37,035 nt of DNA from Actinomadura sp. 7K507 (GTDB lineage Bacteria > Actinomycetota > Actinomycetes > Streptosporangiales > Streptosporangiaceae), in assembly GCF_004348425.1 (NCBI RefSeq), contig NZ_SMKK01000078.1:1-37035 (forward strand), read 5' to 3'. Numbering within the stretch: position 1 is the first letter of the stretch; every line of letters begins with the position of its first letter. The translations under genes were made by a program, and so were the position numbers. This document shows, one piece after another, positions 22,816 to 31,470 of this stretch. The notes below the pieces were generated by a model that saw only the letters and a program-made list of their open reading frames with translations, made no database searches and was not told the DNA's origin.

Positions 22816-23187
22816 TCAGCGCCCGGCGGACTCCAGGGCCTTCTTGACGGCGGCGCGCTTCTCGCGGAGCTTGGCGAGTGCCTCCTCGAGTATGGCCTCG
22901 CCGTCCTCGTCGCTGCGGCGCTCCTTCACGTACGCCAGGTGCGTCTTGTACGGCTCGGTCCTCGGCGGCGCCGGGGGGTTCTCCGAGTCCTGCCCGGCGG
23001 GGAAGCCGCAGCGCGGACAGTCCCAGGTCTCGGGGACCGAGACGTCGGTCGCGAAGCTGGGGCGGGTCTCGTGCCGGTTGGCGCAGTAGAACGTCACCCA
23101 GACGCGGGGGGCCGCGTCGCCGCGCTCGGCCTCTCCCATCGGACCGGCCCCGACGCGGCTGCCCCGAATCGCGTTGCCACTACCCAC
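22816..23187 (-). CDS. rbpA: RNA polymerase-binding protein RbpA
   Basis: The 123-residue protein is the actinobacterial RNA polymerase activator that stabilises the holoenzyme open complex with the principal sigma factor. It has an N-terminal tail with the typical AIRGSRVGAG, a small zinc-type core (YCANRH, C35/H39; WDCPRCG, C57/C60), a basic linker and a C-terminal sigma-interacting helix region (RTEPYKTHLAYVKERRSDEDGE). GTG start, preceded by GAGGAG. Length fits the family. It lies 81 bp after secG, with a terminator behind it. RbpA is restricted to actinobacteria and supports the assignment of the host. Confidence 0.96.
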   Translation of the reverse strand: MGSGNAIRGSRVGAGPMGEAERGDAAPRVWVTFYCANRHETRPSFATDVSVPETWDCPRCGFPAGQDSENPPAPPRTEPYKTHLAYVKERRSDEDGEAILEEALAKLREKRAAVKKALESAGR

Positions 23188-23268
23188 GAAGTACTCCTCG
23201 CTCAGTGTTTCCGCCGCCGCCCGTGTCCTCCAGGTCGGCGCGGCGCTCGCATGTGCCGGACGGGCGGT

Positions 23269-23511
23269 TCAGCCGGCGCCGTTGCCCTTGAAGAGCAGCC
23301 CCAGGACGACGATGGAGGCGAACCAGATCACGCCGACGCCGACGGTCAGGCGGTCGAGGTTGCGCTCCACCACCGAGGACCCGCCCAGCGACGTCGAGAT
23401 GCCGCCGCCGAACATGTCGGACAGTCCGCCGCCCTTGCCCTTGTGCATGAGGACGAGGACCACCATCAGCAGGCTCGAGGTGATGAGCACGATGGACGTT
23501 GCGATGATCAC
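23269..23511 (-). CDS. secG: Preprotein translocase subunit SecG
   Basis: The 80-residue protein has two transmembrane helices (about 3-22 and 55-75) joined by the conserved HKGKGGGLSDMFGGG loop. This is the small SecYEG subunit. GTG start at 23511. It follows tpiA by 138 bp, the standard actinobacterial order gap-pgk-tpiA-secG. Confidence 0.95.
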   Translation of the reverse strand: MIIATSIVLITSSLLMVVLVLMHKGKGGGLSDMFGGGISTSLGGSSVVERNLDRLTVGVGVIWFASIVVLGLLFKGNGAG

Positions 23512-23649
23512 GATTCTCCAGCGCCTTGTCTTCGTAGTTCAGGACGGCGGGTCGGGCCGGGCGGTTTACCCGTCAGGTACGAAGGGTACGACGAACTACC
23601 CGCTGGTTCGGCAAGAACCCCCAGTTCAAGCAGAATTGATCAGTTTTGA

Positions 23650-24459
23650 TCAGACAGGGAGATCCCGGTACCGGCAGATTTTGACGAACTCTCCCGGGTC
23701 CAGGCTGGCACCACCGACCAAGGCGCCGTCCACGTCGTCCTGCACCATGAGCTTGGCGATGTTGCCGCCCTTGACCGAACCGCCATACAGGATACGCACC
23801 TGGTCGGCCAGTCCGCCGTCGTACAGGTCGGCGAGCCGTGTCCTGATGGCGGCGCAGACCTCCTGCGCGTCCTGCGGGGTGGCGACCTCGCCGGTGCCGA
23901 TCGCCCAGACCGGCTCGTAGGCGATCACGGTCCGCCGCACCTGGTCGGCGGGGATCTTCTCCAGCCCGCCGTCCAGCTGCTCCAGGACGTGCGGGACGTG
24001 CCCGCCGCTCTTGCGGACCTCCAGCCCCTCGCCCACGCACAGGATGGGGCTGAGGTCCGCGCCGAGCGCGGCCCTGGCCTTGGCGTTGACGACGGCGTCG
24101 TCCTCGGCGTGGTACTGGCGGCGCTCGGAGTGCCCCACGGTGACATAGGTGCATCCCAGCTTGGCCAGCATCGCGGCGGAGATCTCGCCCGTGTACGCGC
24201 CCGAGGCGTGCTCGGAGACGTCCTGCGCGCCGTACTGGATCCCGAGCTTGTCGGCGTCCACCAGCGTCTGCACCGAGCGGATCGCCGTGAACGGCGGCAG
24301 CACGGCGATGTCGACGGCGTCGTGGTCGGCGTCCTTCAGCGCGAACGCCATCTTCTGCACGAGCTTGATCGCGTCGAAGTGGTTGTTGTTCATCTTCCAG
24401 TTGCCCGCCATGAGCGGCTTGCGGCCGCTCTGCGTGCCGGAAGGGTTCTTGGGCGCCAT
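23650..24459 (-). CDS. tpiA: Triosephosphate isomerase
   Basis: The 269-residue TIM barrel interconverts dihydroxyacetone phosphate and glyceraldehyde 3-phosphate. The catalytic residues are visible: Lys in GNWKMN (K22), His in TVGHSERR and Glu in AYEPVWAIGTG. The phosphate loop ILYGGSVKGGN follows. It starts only 3 bp after the pgk stop, so the two are cotranscribed. The stop codon lies in a small TGATCA palindrome pair (23637-23652). Confidence 0.97.
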   Translation of the reverse strand: MAPKNPSGTQSGRKPLMAGNWKMNNNHFDAIKLVQKMAFALKDADHDAVDIAVLPPFTAIRSVQTLVDADKLGIQYGAQDVSEHASGAYTGEISAAMLAKLGCTYVTVGHSERRQYHAEDDAVVNAKARAALGADLSPILCVGEGLEVRKSGGHVPHVLEQLDGGLEKIPADQVRRTVIAYEPVWAIGTGEVATPQDAQEVCAAIRTRLADLYDGGLADQVRILYGGSVKGGNIAKLMVQDDVDGALVGGASLDPGEFVKICRYRDLPV

Positions 24460-24462
24460 CGG

Positions 24463-25650
24463 TCAGTCCTCCAGGGCCTGCAGGCCGGGCAGCGTCTTGC
24501 CTTCGAGGTATTCGAGGCTCGCGCCGCCGCCGGTCGAGATGTGGGAGAAGGCGGTCTCGTCGAAGCCGAGTCGCCGCACCGCCGCGGCCGAGTCGCCGCC
24601 GCCGACCACGGTGAACGCGCCGGAGTCGAGGAGCGCCTGCGCGACGGCGCGGGTGCCGTGCGAGTAGGGCTCCATCTCGAACACGCCCATCGGGCCGTTC
24701 CAGAACACGGTGCGGGCGTCGGCGAGGCGCGCGGCGAACAGCTTGCCGGACTCGGGGCCGATGTCCAGGCCGAGCCGGTCGGACGGGATGGCGTCGGCGG
24801 CGACCACGTCGTGCTCCGCGTCGGCGGCGAACGCGGTGGCGGCGACGATGTCGACGGGGAGCACGAACTCCACACCGGCCTCTCCGGCGCGCCGCAGGTA
24901 TTCGCGGACGGTGTCGAGCTGGTCCTCCTCCAGGAGGCTCTTGCCGACCTCGTGCCCCTGGGCCTTCAGGAACGTGAACACCATGCCGCCGCCGATCAGG
25001 ATGCGGTCGGCCTTGCCGAGCAGGTTGTCGATCACCCCGAGCTTGTCGGACACCTTGGAGCCGCCGAGCGCGACGGCGTAGGGCCGCTCGACGTCCTCGG
25101 TGAGCCTCTTCAGCACCTCGACCTCGGCGGCGATCAGCCCGCCGGCGGCGTGCGGCAGCCGCTCCGGCACGTCGTAGACGGACGCGTGCCTGCGGTGGAC
25201 GGCGCCGAACCCGTCCCCCACGTAGAGATCGGCCAGCGCGGCGAGCCGGTCGGCGAACGCGCCGCGCTCGGCGTCGTCCTTGCTGGTCTCGCCCGGCTCG
25301 AAGCGCAGGTTCTCCAGCAGCGCGACACCGCCGTCCGCGAGGCCGTCCACGGCGGCGCGGGCGGAGTCGCCGACGACGTCGCGCGCGGCCGTCACGTCCG
25401 CGCCGAGCAGCTCACCGAGCCGTTCCGCGACCGGGGCCAGGGAGAACTCGGGCTTGACTTCGCCCTTGGGGCGGCCGAGGTGGGCGCAGACGATGACCTT
25501 GGCGCCCCGGGTCCGCAGCGCCTCGATCGTCGGCAGGCTCGCCCGGATCCGCCCGTCGTCGGTGATGGAGCCGCTCTGGAGCGGGACGTTCAGGTCCGCG
25601 CGGACGAGCACGCGCCTTCCGGCGACGTCGAGATCGTCAATGGTGCGCAT
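24463..25650 (-). CDS. pgk: Phosphoglycerate kinase
   Basis: The 395-residue enzyme converts 1,3-bisphosphoglycerate and ADP to 3-phosphoglycerate and ATP. N-domain signatures: VLVRADLNVPL, AHLGRPKGE and LENLRFEPGE. C-domain: ALGGSKVSDK, FWNGPMGVFE and VVGGGDSAAA. The usual NDAFGTAHR reads GDGFGAVHRRH, a variation I also associate with actinobacteria. The ATG 25650 is chosen over a longer reading that would extend into the hairpin-containing spacer. It is 82 bp from gap and 3 bp from tpiA. Confidence 0.97.
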   Translation of the reverse strand: MRTIDDLDVAGRRVLVRADLNVPLQSGSITDDGRIRASLPTIEALRTRGAKVIVCAHLGRPKGEVKPEFSLAPVAERLGELLGADVTAARDVVGDSARAAVDGLADGGVALLENLRFEPGETSKDDAERGAFADRLAALADLYVGDGFGAVHRRHASVYDVPERLPHAAGGLIAAEVEVLKRLTEDVERPYAVALGGSKVSDKLGVIDNLLGKADRILIGGGMVFTFLKAQGHEVGKSLLEEDQLDTVREYLRRAGEAGVEFVLPVDIVAATAFAADAEHDVVAADAIPSDRLGLDIGPESGKLFAARLADARTVFWNGPMGVFEMEPYSHGTRAVAQALLDSGAFTVVGGGDSAAAVRRLGFDETAFSHISTGGGASLEYLEGKTLPGLQALED

Positions 25651-25679
25651 CGGGATGTCCGGTGTCCTTCCGTACACGG

Positions 25680-25721
25680 CCGCGCCGTGACCGCGCGCCC
25701 AGGCGCGCGGTCACGGCGCGG
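25680..25721 (-). promoter_or_regulatory. Perfect 19-bp hairpin between gap and pgk
   Basis: Arms 25680-25698 and 25703-25721 are exact reverse complements, with a 4-nt loop. It fills half of the 82-bp gap-pgk spacer. There is no T-run after it on the minus strand and the operon continues, so it is more likely an mRNA stability or partial read-through element, setting unequal gap and pgk amounts, than a full terminator. Confidence 0.75.
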
Positions 25722-25732
25722 ATCGGCTTCGG

Positions 25733-26737
<1,005 letters not shown>

Positions 26738-26949
26738 GGAACGGCTCTCCTCGCACATCGATAGCGCCCGGCGTCGTCCGGGCCGTCAAAACTACGGTCG
26801 ATCCGGGGTCTCCCCCTGCCTTCGACCCTATCCAATGACCCGCGGGTAGCTTGACACCGGCGACGTGGGATTCCCGGGGTGAGCCCGCCTCCCCCGGCCG
26901 GGGGATCGCCGGGTCGCGTCCCCGGTCACGACATCACGGCGATCATCAC

Positions 26950-26955
26950 TACAAT
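26950..26955 (+). promoter_or_regulatory. Putative -10 for the membrane-protein trio
   Basis: TACAAT fits the consensus and lies 8 nt before the ATG at 26964, again suggesting a leaderless or near-leaderless transcript. A 14-bp palindrome CCCCCGGCCGGGGG (26891-26904) lies upstream in the gap/trio divergent region and may be a protein-binding site. The rest of the 226-bp interval shows no open frame I can support. Confidence 0.45.
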
Positions 26956-26963
26956 CCCCGTCC

Positions 26964-27707
26964 ATGTGGCGCGCGTGGTTTGTCCTGATCATGACCGGCC
27001 TGCTCGGCTGCCTGCTCGCCGCCCCGGCCGCCGGCCTGGAACGCGCCAACCCGGTGACCCGCGCCGATCACATCGCCGCGGAACTGCGCCGCGATCCCGT
27101 CTACGTCACCGACCACGCCCAGCGGGTGCTGCCGCCCGACGCCGCCGAGCAGATCAAGGCGTCCGTCGCCCGGCTCGGAGTGCCCGCGTACGTGGCGGTG
27201 ACGCCCACCATCGAACTCGGGCTCGACGGCGCCGCCGAGGACCTCATCGCGCTCCTCCGCGACCGGGTGCGCGAGGACGGGATCTACCTCGTGATCTCGC
27301 CCTCCACCTCCGACGCGGGGGTGCGCCAGTTCGGCGGCACCCGGCGCCTTCCGGTGAAGGACGCCTTGCAGGCCACGCGGGTGGAGCTGCCCTCCGACGC
27401 GACCGCACCCGAGCAGGTCGCGCGGTTCGTCGACGTCGCGCTGTCGGGCAGGGCGCGGGAGCGCGCCGACCGGAGGGGCCCGAGGCCGGAGTCGGAGGTC
27501 CGCAAGAGGCTGGACGCCGACGACGCCGCGGACCGCCGGGCGGCGTACGTGGAGTGGGGCGTGTTCGGCGGGGGCGCCGCGCTCACCGGCGTGCCCTTCC
27601 TCGCTTTCCTGATCCACCGCCGCATCCGCCGGGCGAAACCGCAACGGACGAAGAAGCCACAGCCGAAGAAACCACAGGCGAAGAAGCCGGAGAAGGGGCG
27701 CCGATGA
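26964..27707 (+). CDS. Membrane-anchored extracytoplasmic protein, trio member 1
   Basis: I do not recognise a named family. The 247-residue protein has a signal peptide or N-terminal anchor (about 4-23), an alpha/beta-looking domain (about 33-162, with HIAAELRRDPVYV and VREDGIYLVI), one transmembrane helix (about 198-218) and a basic tail with repeated Lys-Pro-Gln (KKPQ). Residues 33-110 align by eye with the N-terminal parts of the two following proteins. The overall layout is reminiscent of TPM-type domains (YgcG family), which is only a guess. It lacks the NPLHG and cysteine regions of its neighbours. ATGA overlap with the next gene. Confidence 0.82.
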   Translation: MWRAWFVLIMTGLLGCLLAAPAAGLERANPVTRADHIAAELRRDPVYVTDHAQRVLPPDAAEQIKASVARLGVPAYVAVTPTIELGLDGAAEDLIALLRDRVREDGIYLVISPSTSDAGVRQFGGTRRLPVKDALQATRVELPSDATAPEQVARFVDVALSGRARERADRRGPRPESEVRKRLDADDAADRRAAYVEWGVFGGGAALTGVPFLAFLIHRRIRRAKPQRTKKPQPKKPQAKKPEKGRR

Positions 27708-28981
27708 GACGTGCACAGGCGCTCCTCGGCGCCCTCGTCCTGACCGTCCTGACCGCGTGGCCGGCACCCGCCGCGGCCGCGAACGATCCCCCGCACGCCC
27801 ACGACCGGGTGGACAGGGTCGCGGCGGCTCTCGGCAAGAGCCCCCTGTTCGTCGACCCCGACGTCAGCGCCGCTCTCGACGAGTCCGAGCGCGGCCGGAT
27901 CCAGCAGGCCGTCGGCAGGACCGGGCGGCAGCTCGGCGTCCCCGCCTATGTCGTCGTCATCCCGAACCCGAACGACTCCGAGTCCCAGGGCCGCAACGAG
28001 GCGTTCCTGTTCGCCCTGCACGAGCGGTCCAAGCGCGACGGGCTCTACCTGATGGTCGATTCGCGCGGATACATGGACTCGGAGGCTTTCCGGGTCCCGC
28101 GCCGCTACAGGTACTCGTCGCTGGACGAGGGCGAACCGGGAAGCTGGAAGCCGGCCGACACCGAGCGTCCGTTCGAAGGGCTCGCGGAGCGGATCACCGA
28201 GCGGCTGAACGCCTACGCCACAGCACCCACGAGGTCGCCCACCCTGCCGACCCTGTACTCCACCCCGGAACCGTTCGGGGAGGAGAACAGGTTCACGGCA
28301 CGCGACCCCGAGATCCAGGCCCCGTTCCTCACCGGGCTCTTCATAGCCGGGCCGATCGCCGCCCCGCTGCTGTACTGGCTCGGGCTCGGTCTCCTCGCCC
28401 TGCTGGGCGTCCGGAGGGCCCCCCGGGACAAGGGGAAGGTCCTCAAGCACAACTGGACCGGCACCAAGCCCGGCATGCGCCGGTTGCGCAGGCAGGCGGC
28501 CAGGGAACTGGAACGGCTTCGCCTGCTGCTCGCCACGGCCGAAGCCGAGAAGGGCCGCGCCTACGCCGTCTCCGCCTACGACGCCGCGCAGATCCTCTAC
28601 GACGACGCCAAGGACGACGAGAGCCGCGCCGTCGACCTCGTCGGCGCGATCGTCCTCTCCCGGCAAGGCCGCGTCGCCCTCGTCCGGGACACCGCCACGC
28701 CTCCCGCGCCCTGCCTGGTGAACCCGCTGCACGGCGAGTCCACGGTGCGCAGGCACGTCCCGAAGGTCGACAACCGCCTGCCCCGGCCGTGCCCGCTCTG
28801 CGCGGCCTGCGCGCAGCTCGACAAGCGGGGCGGGCTGACCGTCGCGAACCTGCTCAGGGTCCCCGGACCGGACGGCCGCCGCCCCCACACCGCGATCCCC
28901 GGCGTATGGCGGGACGAGGCATGGGGCGCCCACGGCAAGAAGTTCCTCCCAAGGGTGATGAGGTATCTCGGTGTTGACTGA
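27704..28981 (+). CDS. Secreted/membrane protein with NPLHG and Cys-rich cytoplasmic domain, trio member 2
   Basis: The 425-residue protein starts with a typical signal peptide (about 1-26, ending PAPAAAA). An outer domain follows (about 35-175, with RVAAALGKSPLFVDP and KRDGLYLMVD), then one hydrophobic region (about 207-236) and a helical, basic cytoplasmic region (about 240-300). The C-terminal domain has CLVNPLHG (337-344) and three spaced cysteines C363, C366 and C369 (CPLCAAC), suggesting a metal site. The N- and C-terminal domains both align with trio member 3. No named family recognised. It overlaps the third gene by 11 bp. Confidence 0.82.
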   Translation: MRRAQALLGALVLTVLTAWPAPAAAANDPPHAHDRVDRVAAALGKSPLFVDPDVSAALDESERGRIQQAVGRTGRQLGVPAYVVVIPNPNDSESQGRNEAFLFALHERSKRDGLYLMVDSRGYMDSEAFRVPRRYRYSSLDEGEPGSWKPADTERPFEGLAERITERLNAYATAPTRSPTLPTLYSTPEPFGEENRFTARDPEIQAPFLTGLFIAGPIAAPLLYWLGLGLLALLGVRRAPRDKGKVLKHNWTGTKPGMRRLRRQAARELERLRLLLATAEAEKGRAYAVSAYDAAQILYDDAKDDESRAVDLVGAIVLSRQGRVALVRDTATPPAPCLVNPLHGESTVRRHVPKVDNRLPRPCPLCAACAQLDKRGGLTVANLLRVPGPDGRRPHTAIPGVWRDEAWGAHGKKFLPRVMRYLGVD

Positions 28982-30176
28982 ACCGTCCCCCGGCGAACGG
29001 CTGGCCGCCGCGCTCCGCCGCTCCCCGATCCACGTCGACCCGTCGCTGGCGTCCGCGCTCCCCGAGGCGGAGCGGCGCAAGCTCATCGCCAAGGCCGGGA
29101 AGGCGCCCGCGCCCGTCTTCGTCGTGCTCGTCCCGCTGGTCCAGGGCGGCACGTGGACCGACGGCGAGCAGCTCGCGACCGTCGTCCACGACCGGCTGGG
29201 CCGCGACGGCATCTTCATCACCTTCGACGACGACAACCAGGACCTGGCCGCGGAAGAGTGGGGCGGCGACCACCAGGCCGCCGACGCCGCGCGGGCCGTC
29301 AAGTTCGACCGCGCCATGGACGACACGCCGCTCGCCGCCCGGCTGTCCCGCATCCTCGACCTGATCATCTCTGGGAAGGCCTCCCAGGAGTACAAGCGCG
29401 TCTCCGACGAGCTCAGCGAGCGCGTCAAGAAGATCCGCGAGAGGGACGCCCCCGGCACCGCGTCGGAGGGGGACGGCGGCCTCGCCCTCCCCCTGGGCGC
29501 GGCCGGCGTCGCTGTGGCCGGCGTCGCGGGCCTCCTGCTGTGGCGGCGGCGCCGCATGGCATCCGTCAGCCGCGAGGACAACGGCCTCCTGATGCCCCGC
29601 ACGGTGTTCGCCACCGCGAGCCGCGCCAGCGAGGAGCAACTCCGCGAGCAGGCGTCCCGCGAGGTCATCGCGTTCGGCGAACTCCTCGACGAGAGCAGCA
29701 CCCCCGCCACCGGCGAACGGGCCCGGACCCTGATGACCCGCGCCCTCGACGCCTACCAGGCCGCCGGCAAGACCCTCGACGCCGCCCGCGGCGTCCCCGA
29801 CCTCGCCGGCGTCCTCGTCCTGGTCGACCAGGGCCGCGACGCCCTCGCCTCGGCGCAGGCGGCCGCGAAGGGCGAACCGGAGATCCCCCCGATCCCCCTG
29901 TGCTTCTTCAACCCCCTGCACGGGGACGCCACGACCAAGCTCGACTGGCGCCCCATCGGCTCCCGCAAGCGCCTCCACGTCCGGACCTGCCGCGACTGCG
30001 CCCGCACGGCCCGCCAGAAGCAGACCCCCGACGTCCTCCTGGACCACCGCGACGGCCGCGACGTCCCCTACTACGAGGCCGACCCGACCGAGAGCATCTG
30101 GGCCGAGACCGGCTACGGCCAACTCCGCGAAGACCTGATCCACCGAATCCTCAGAGGCGACCTGACCCGCGAATAA
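28971..30176 (+). CDS. Membrane protein with NPLHG and CxxC, trio member 3, no signal peptide
   Basis: The 401-residue protein (GTG start) begins LTEPSPGERLAAALRRSPIHVDP, directly in the domain shared with the other two, with no signal peptide; a TGA at 28959-28961 in frame rules out a longer N-terminus. One hydrophobic helix (about 171-191) is followed by RRRR. The C-terminal domain carries CFFNPLHG (311-318) and CRDC (C340, C343). The four arginines after the helix predict the C-terminus inside, which would require the N-terminal domain to cross the membrane without a signal. Function unknown; probably forms a complex with its two paralogues. Confidence 0.82.
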   Translation: MLTEPSPGERLAAALRRSPIHVDPSLASALPEAERRKLIAKAGKAPAPVFVVLVPLVQGGTWTDGEQLATVVHDRLGRDGIFITFDDDNQDLAAEEWGGDHQAADAARAVKFDRAMDDTPLAARLSRILDLIISGKASQEYKRVSDELSERVKKIRERDAPGTASEGDGGLALPLGAAGVAVAGVAGLLLWRRRRMASVSREDNGLLMPRTVFATASRASEEQLREQASREVIAFGELLDESSTPATGERARTLMTRALDAYQAAGKTLDAARGVPDLAGVLVLVDQGRDALASAQAAAKGEPEIPPIPLCFFNPLHGDATTKLDWRPIGSRKRLHVRTCRDCARTARQKQTPDVLLDHRDGRDVPYYEADPTESIWAETGYGQLREDLIHRILRGDLTRE

Positions 30177-30281
30177 CCCCCTGAACGTCCAACACCAGGG
30201 CACCCTCCAAGACCCTGCCGTGGCACTGAAAAGGCGCACCCACCTCAGCCCGCACCCCAACCACGCGACGACCTCAAACGT

Positions 30282-30329
30282 CGCGATCGCGACCGAAGGC
30301 AGGTTCGAGCTTGCGAGAACCTGATCGCG
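30282..30329. repeat. Long hairpin-forming sequence after the trio
   Basis: CGCGATC (30282-30288) pairs with GATCGCG (30323-30329), enclosing AGGTTC/GAACCT (30301-30306, 30317-30322). A 12-nt bulge sits on the left side. It lies in the 251-bp convergent interval (30177-30427) with whiA, which has no open frame I can support. Confidence 0.5.
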
Positions 30330-30372
30330 CAGCGAGCCGCCAGGCGAGCCGGAGCGATGCAGCGATCGCACC

Positions 30373-30422
30373 GTAGTTCCCGCCGAAGGAGGGCCCCCAG
30401 GGCCCGACGCCAAGGGAACTAC
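30373..30422. terminator. Candidate bidirectional terminator between the trio and whiA
   Basis: GTAGTTCCC (30373-30381) is repeated in reverse complement at 30414-30422, and GGGCCC...GGGCCC lies inside. A second downstream AACTACGG (30426-30433) can pair with CCGTAGTT (30371-30378) as an alternative arm and includes the whiA stop codon. A short A-run follows the stem on the plus strand. Confidence 0.5.
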
Positions 30423-30427
30423 AAAAA

Positions 30428-31408
30428 CTACGGAGCGAGCATGTCGGCGGTCAGGTTGGCGTCGGTGCCGGGGACGCCCTGGTCGCCGGCGCGCTTGTCG
30501 GCCATGGCCAGGAGGCGGCGGATGCGGCCGGCGATGGCGTCCTTGGTGAGGGGCGGGTCGGAGAGCTGGCCGAGCTCCTCCAGGGACGCCTGCTTGTGCT
30601 CCAGGCGGAGGCGGCCGGCGCTGACCAGGTGCTCGGGGGCGTCGTCGCCGAGGATCTCCAGGGCGCGGGCGACGCGGGCCCCGGCGGCGACGGCGGCGCG
30701 GGCGGACCGGCGCAGGTTGGCGTCGTCGAAGTTGGCGAGGCGGTTGGCGGTGGCGCGGACCTCGCGCCGCATGCGGCGTTCCTCCCAGGCGAGGACGCTG
30801 TCGTGGGCGCCGAGGCGGGTGAGCAGGGCGCTGATCGCGTCGCCGTCGCGGACGACGACGCGGTCGACGCCGCGGACCTCGCGGGCCTTGGCGTGGATCT
30901 TGAGGCGGCGGGCGGCGCCGACGAGGGCGAGCGCCGCCTCGGGGCCCGGGCAGGTCACCTCCAGGCACATGGACCGGCCGGGCTCGGTGAGCGAGCCGTG
31001 CGCGAGGAACGCGCCGCGCCAGGCGGACTCGGCGTCGCAGGCCGCGCCCGCGACGACGTGCCGGGGCAGGCCGCGGACGGGCCGGCCGTTGTTGTCGATG
31101 AGGCCGGTCTGCCGGGCGAGCGACTCGCCGTCCCGGAAGACGCGGACGACGTAGCGGTTGCCCTTGCGCAGTCCGCTCGGGGCGAGCACGACCACCTCGG
31201 AGGTGTGGCCGAACACCTCCGCGACGTCCTTGATCAGGCGCCGTGCCGCGACGCCGGTGTCGATTTCGGCCTCGATCACGATACGGCCGCTGACCAGGTG
31301 CAGCCCCCCCGCGAAGCGCAGCAGCGTCGAGACCTCGGCCTTGCGGCAGCACGGCTTCATGACCGTGAGCCTGCTCAGCTCGTCCTTGACCACACCGGTC
31401 ATCGCCAT
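30428..31408 (-). CDS. whiA: Sporulation/cell-division transcription regulator WhiA
   Basis: The 326-residue protein starts with the typical MAMTGVVKDELSRL, followed by KPCCRKAEVSTLLRFAGGLHLVSGRIVIEAE and a LAGLIDADG-homing-endonuclease-like fold (about 20-215), then a C-terminal HTH (about 230-320). In Streptomyces it works with WhiB to license sporulation septation; orthologues exist across Gram-positive bacteria. A GGAGGGG ribosome-binding site precedes the ATG. The stop lies inside the hairpin region. Order with yvcK, rapZ and uvrC is canonical. Confidence 0.96.
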   Translation of the reverse strand: MAMTGVVKDELSRLTVMKPCCRKAEVSTLLRFAGGLHLVSGRIVIEAEIDTGVAARRLIKDVAEVFGHTSEVVVLAPSGLRKGNRYVVRVFRDGESLARQTGLIDNNGRPVRGLPRHVVAGAACDAESAWRGAFLAHGSLTEPGRSMCLEVTCPGPEAALALVGAARRLKIHAKAREVRGVDRVVVRDGDAISALLTRLGAHDSVLAWEERRMRREVRATANRLANFDDANLRRSARAAVAAGARVARALEILGDDAPEHLVSAGRLRLEHKQASLEELGQLSDPPLTKDAIAGRIRRLLAMADKRAGDQGVPGTDANLTADMLAP

Positions 31409-31470
31409 CTGATGAACCCCTCCCCCTATCGGACTCCCAGCAGTCTGGCCGATCCCGGCCCCGCGGGTCG

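Noticed and set aside
23637..23652. TGATCA-GTTT-TGATCA hairpin at the tpiA stop
   Set aside because: Only a 6-bp, AT-rich stem with no T-tract; too weak to call a terminator, and TGATCA is itself a palindrome so the match is easily produced by chance.
26784..26789. TTGACG on the minus strand as a gap -35 element
   Set aside because: No acceptable -10 lies 16-18 bp downstream; the nearest TATCGA is 20 bp away, so the promoter could not be assigned.
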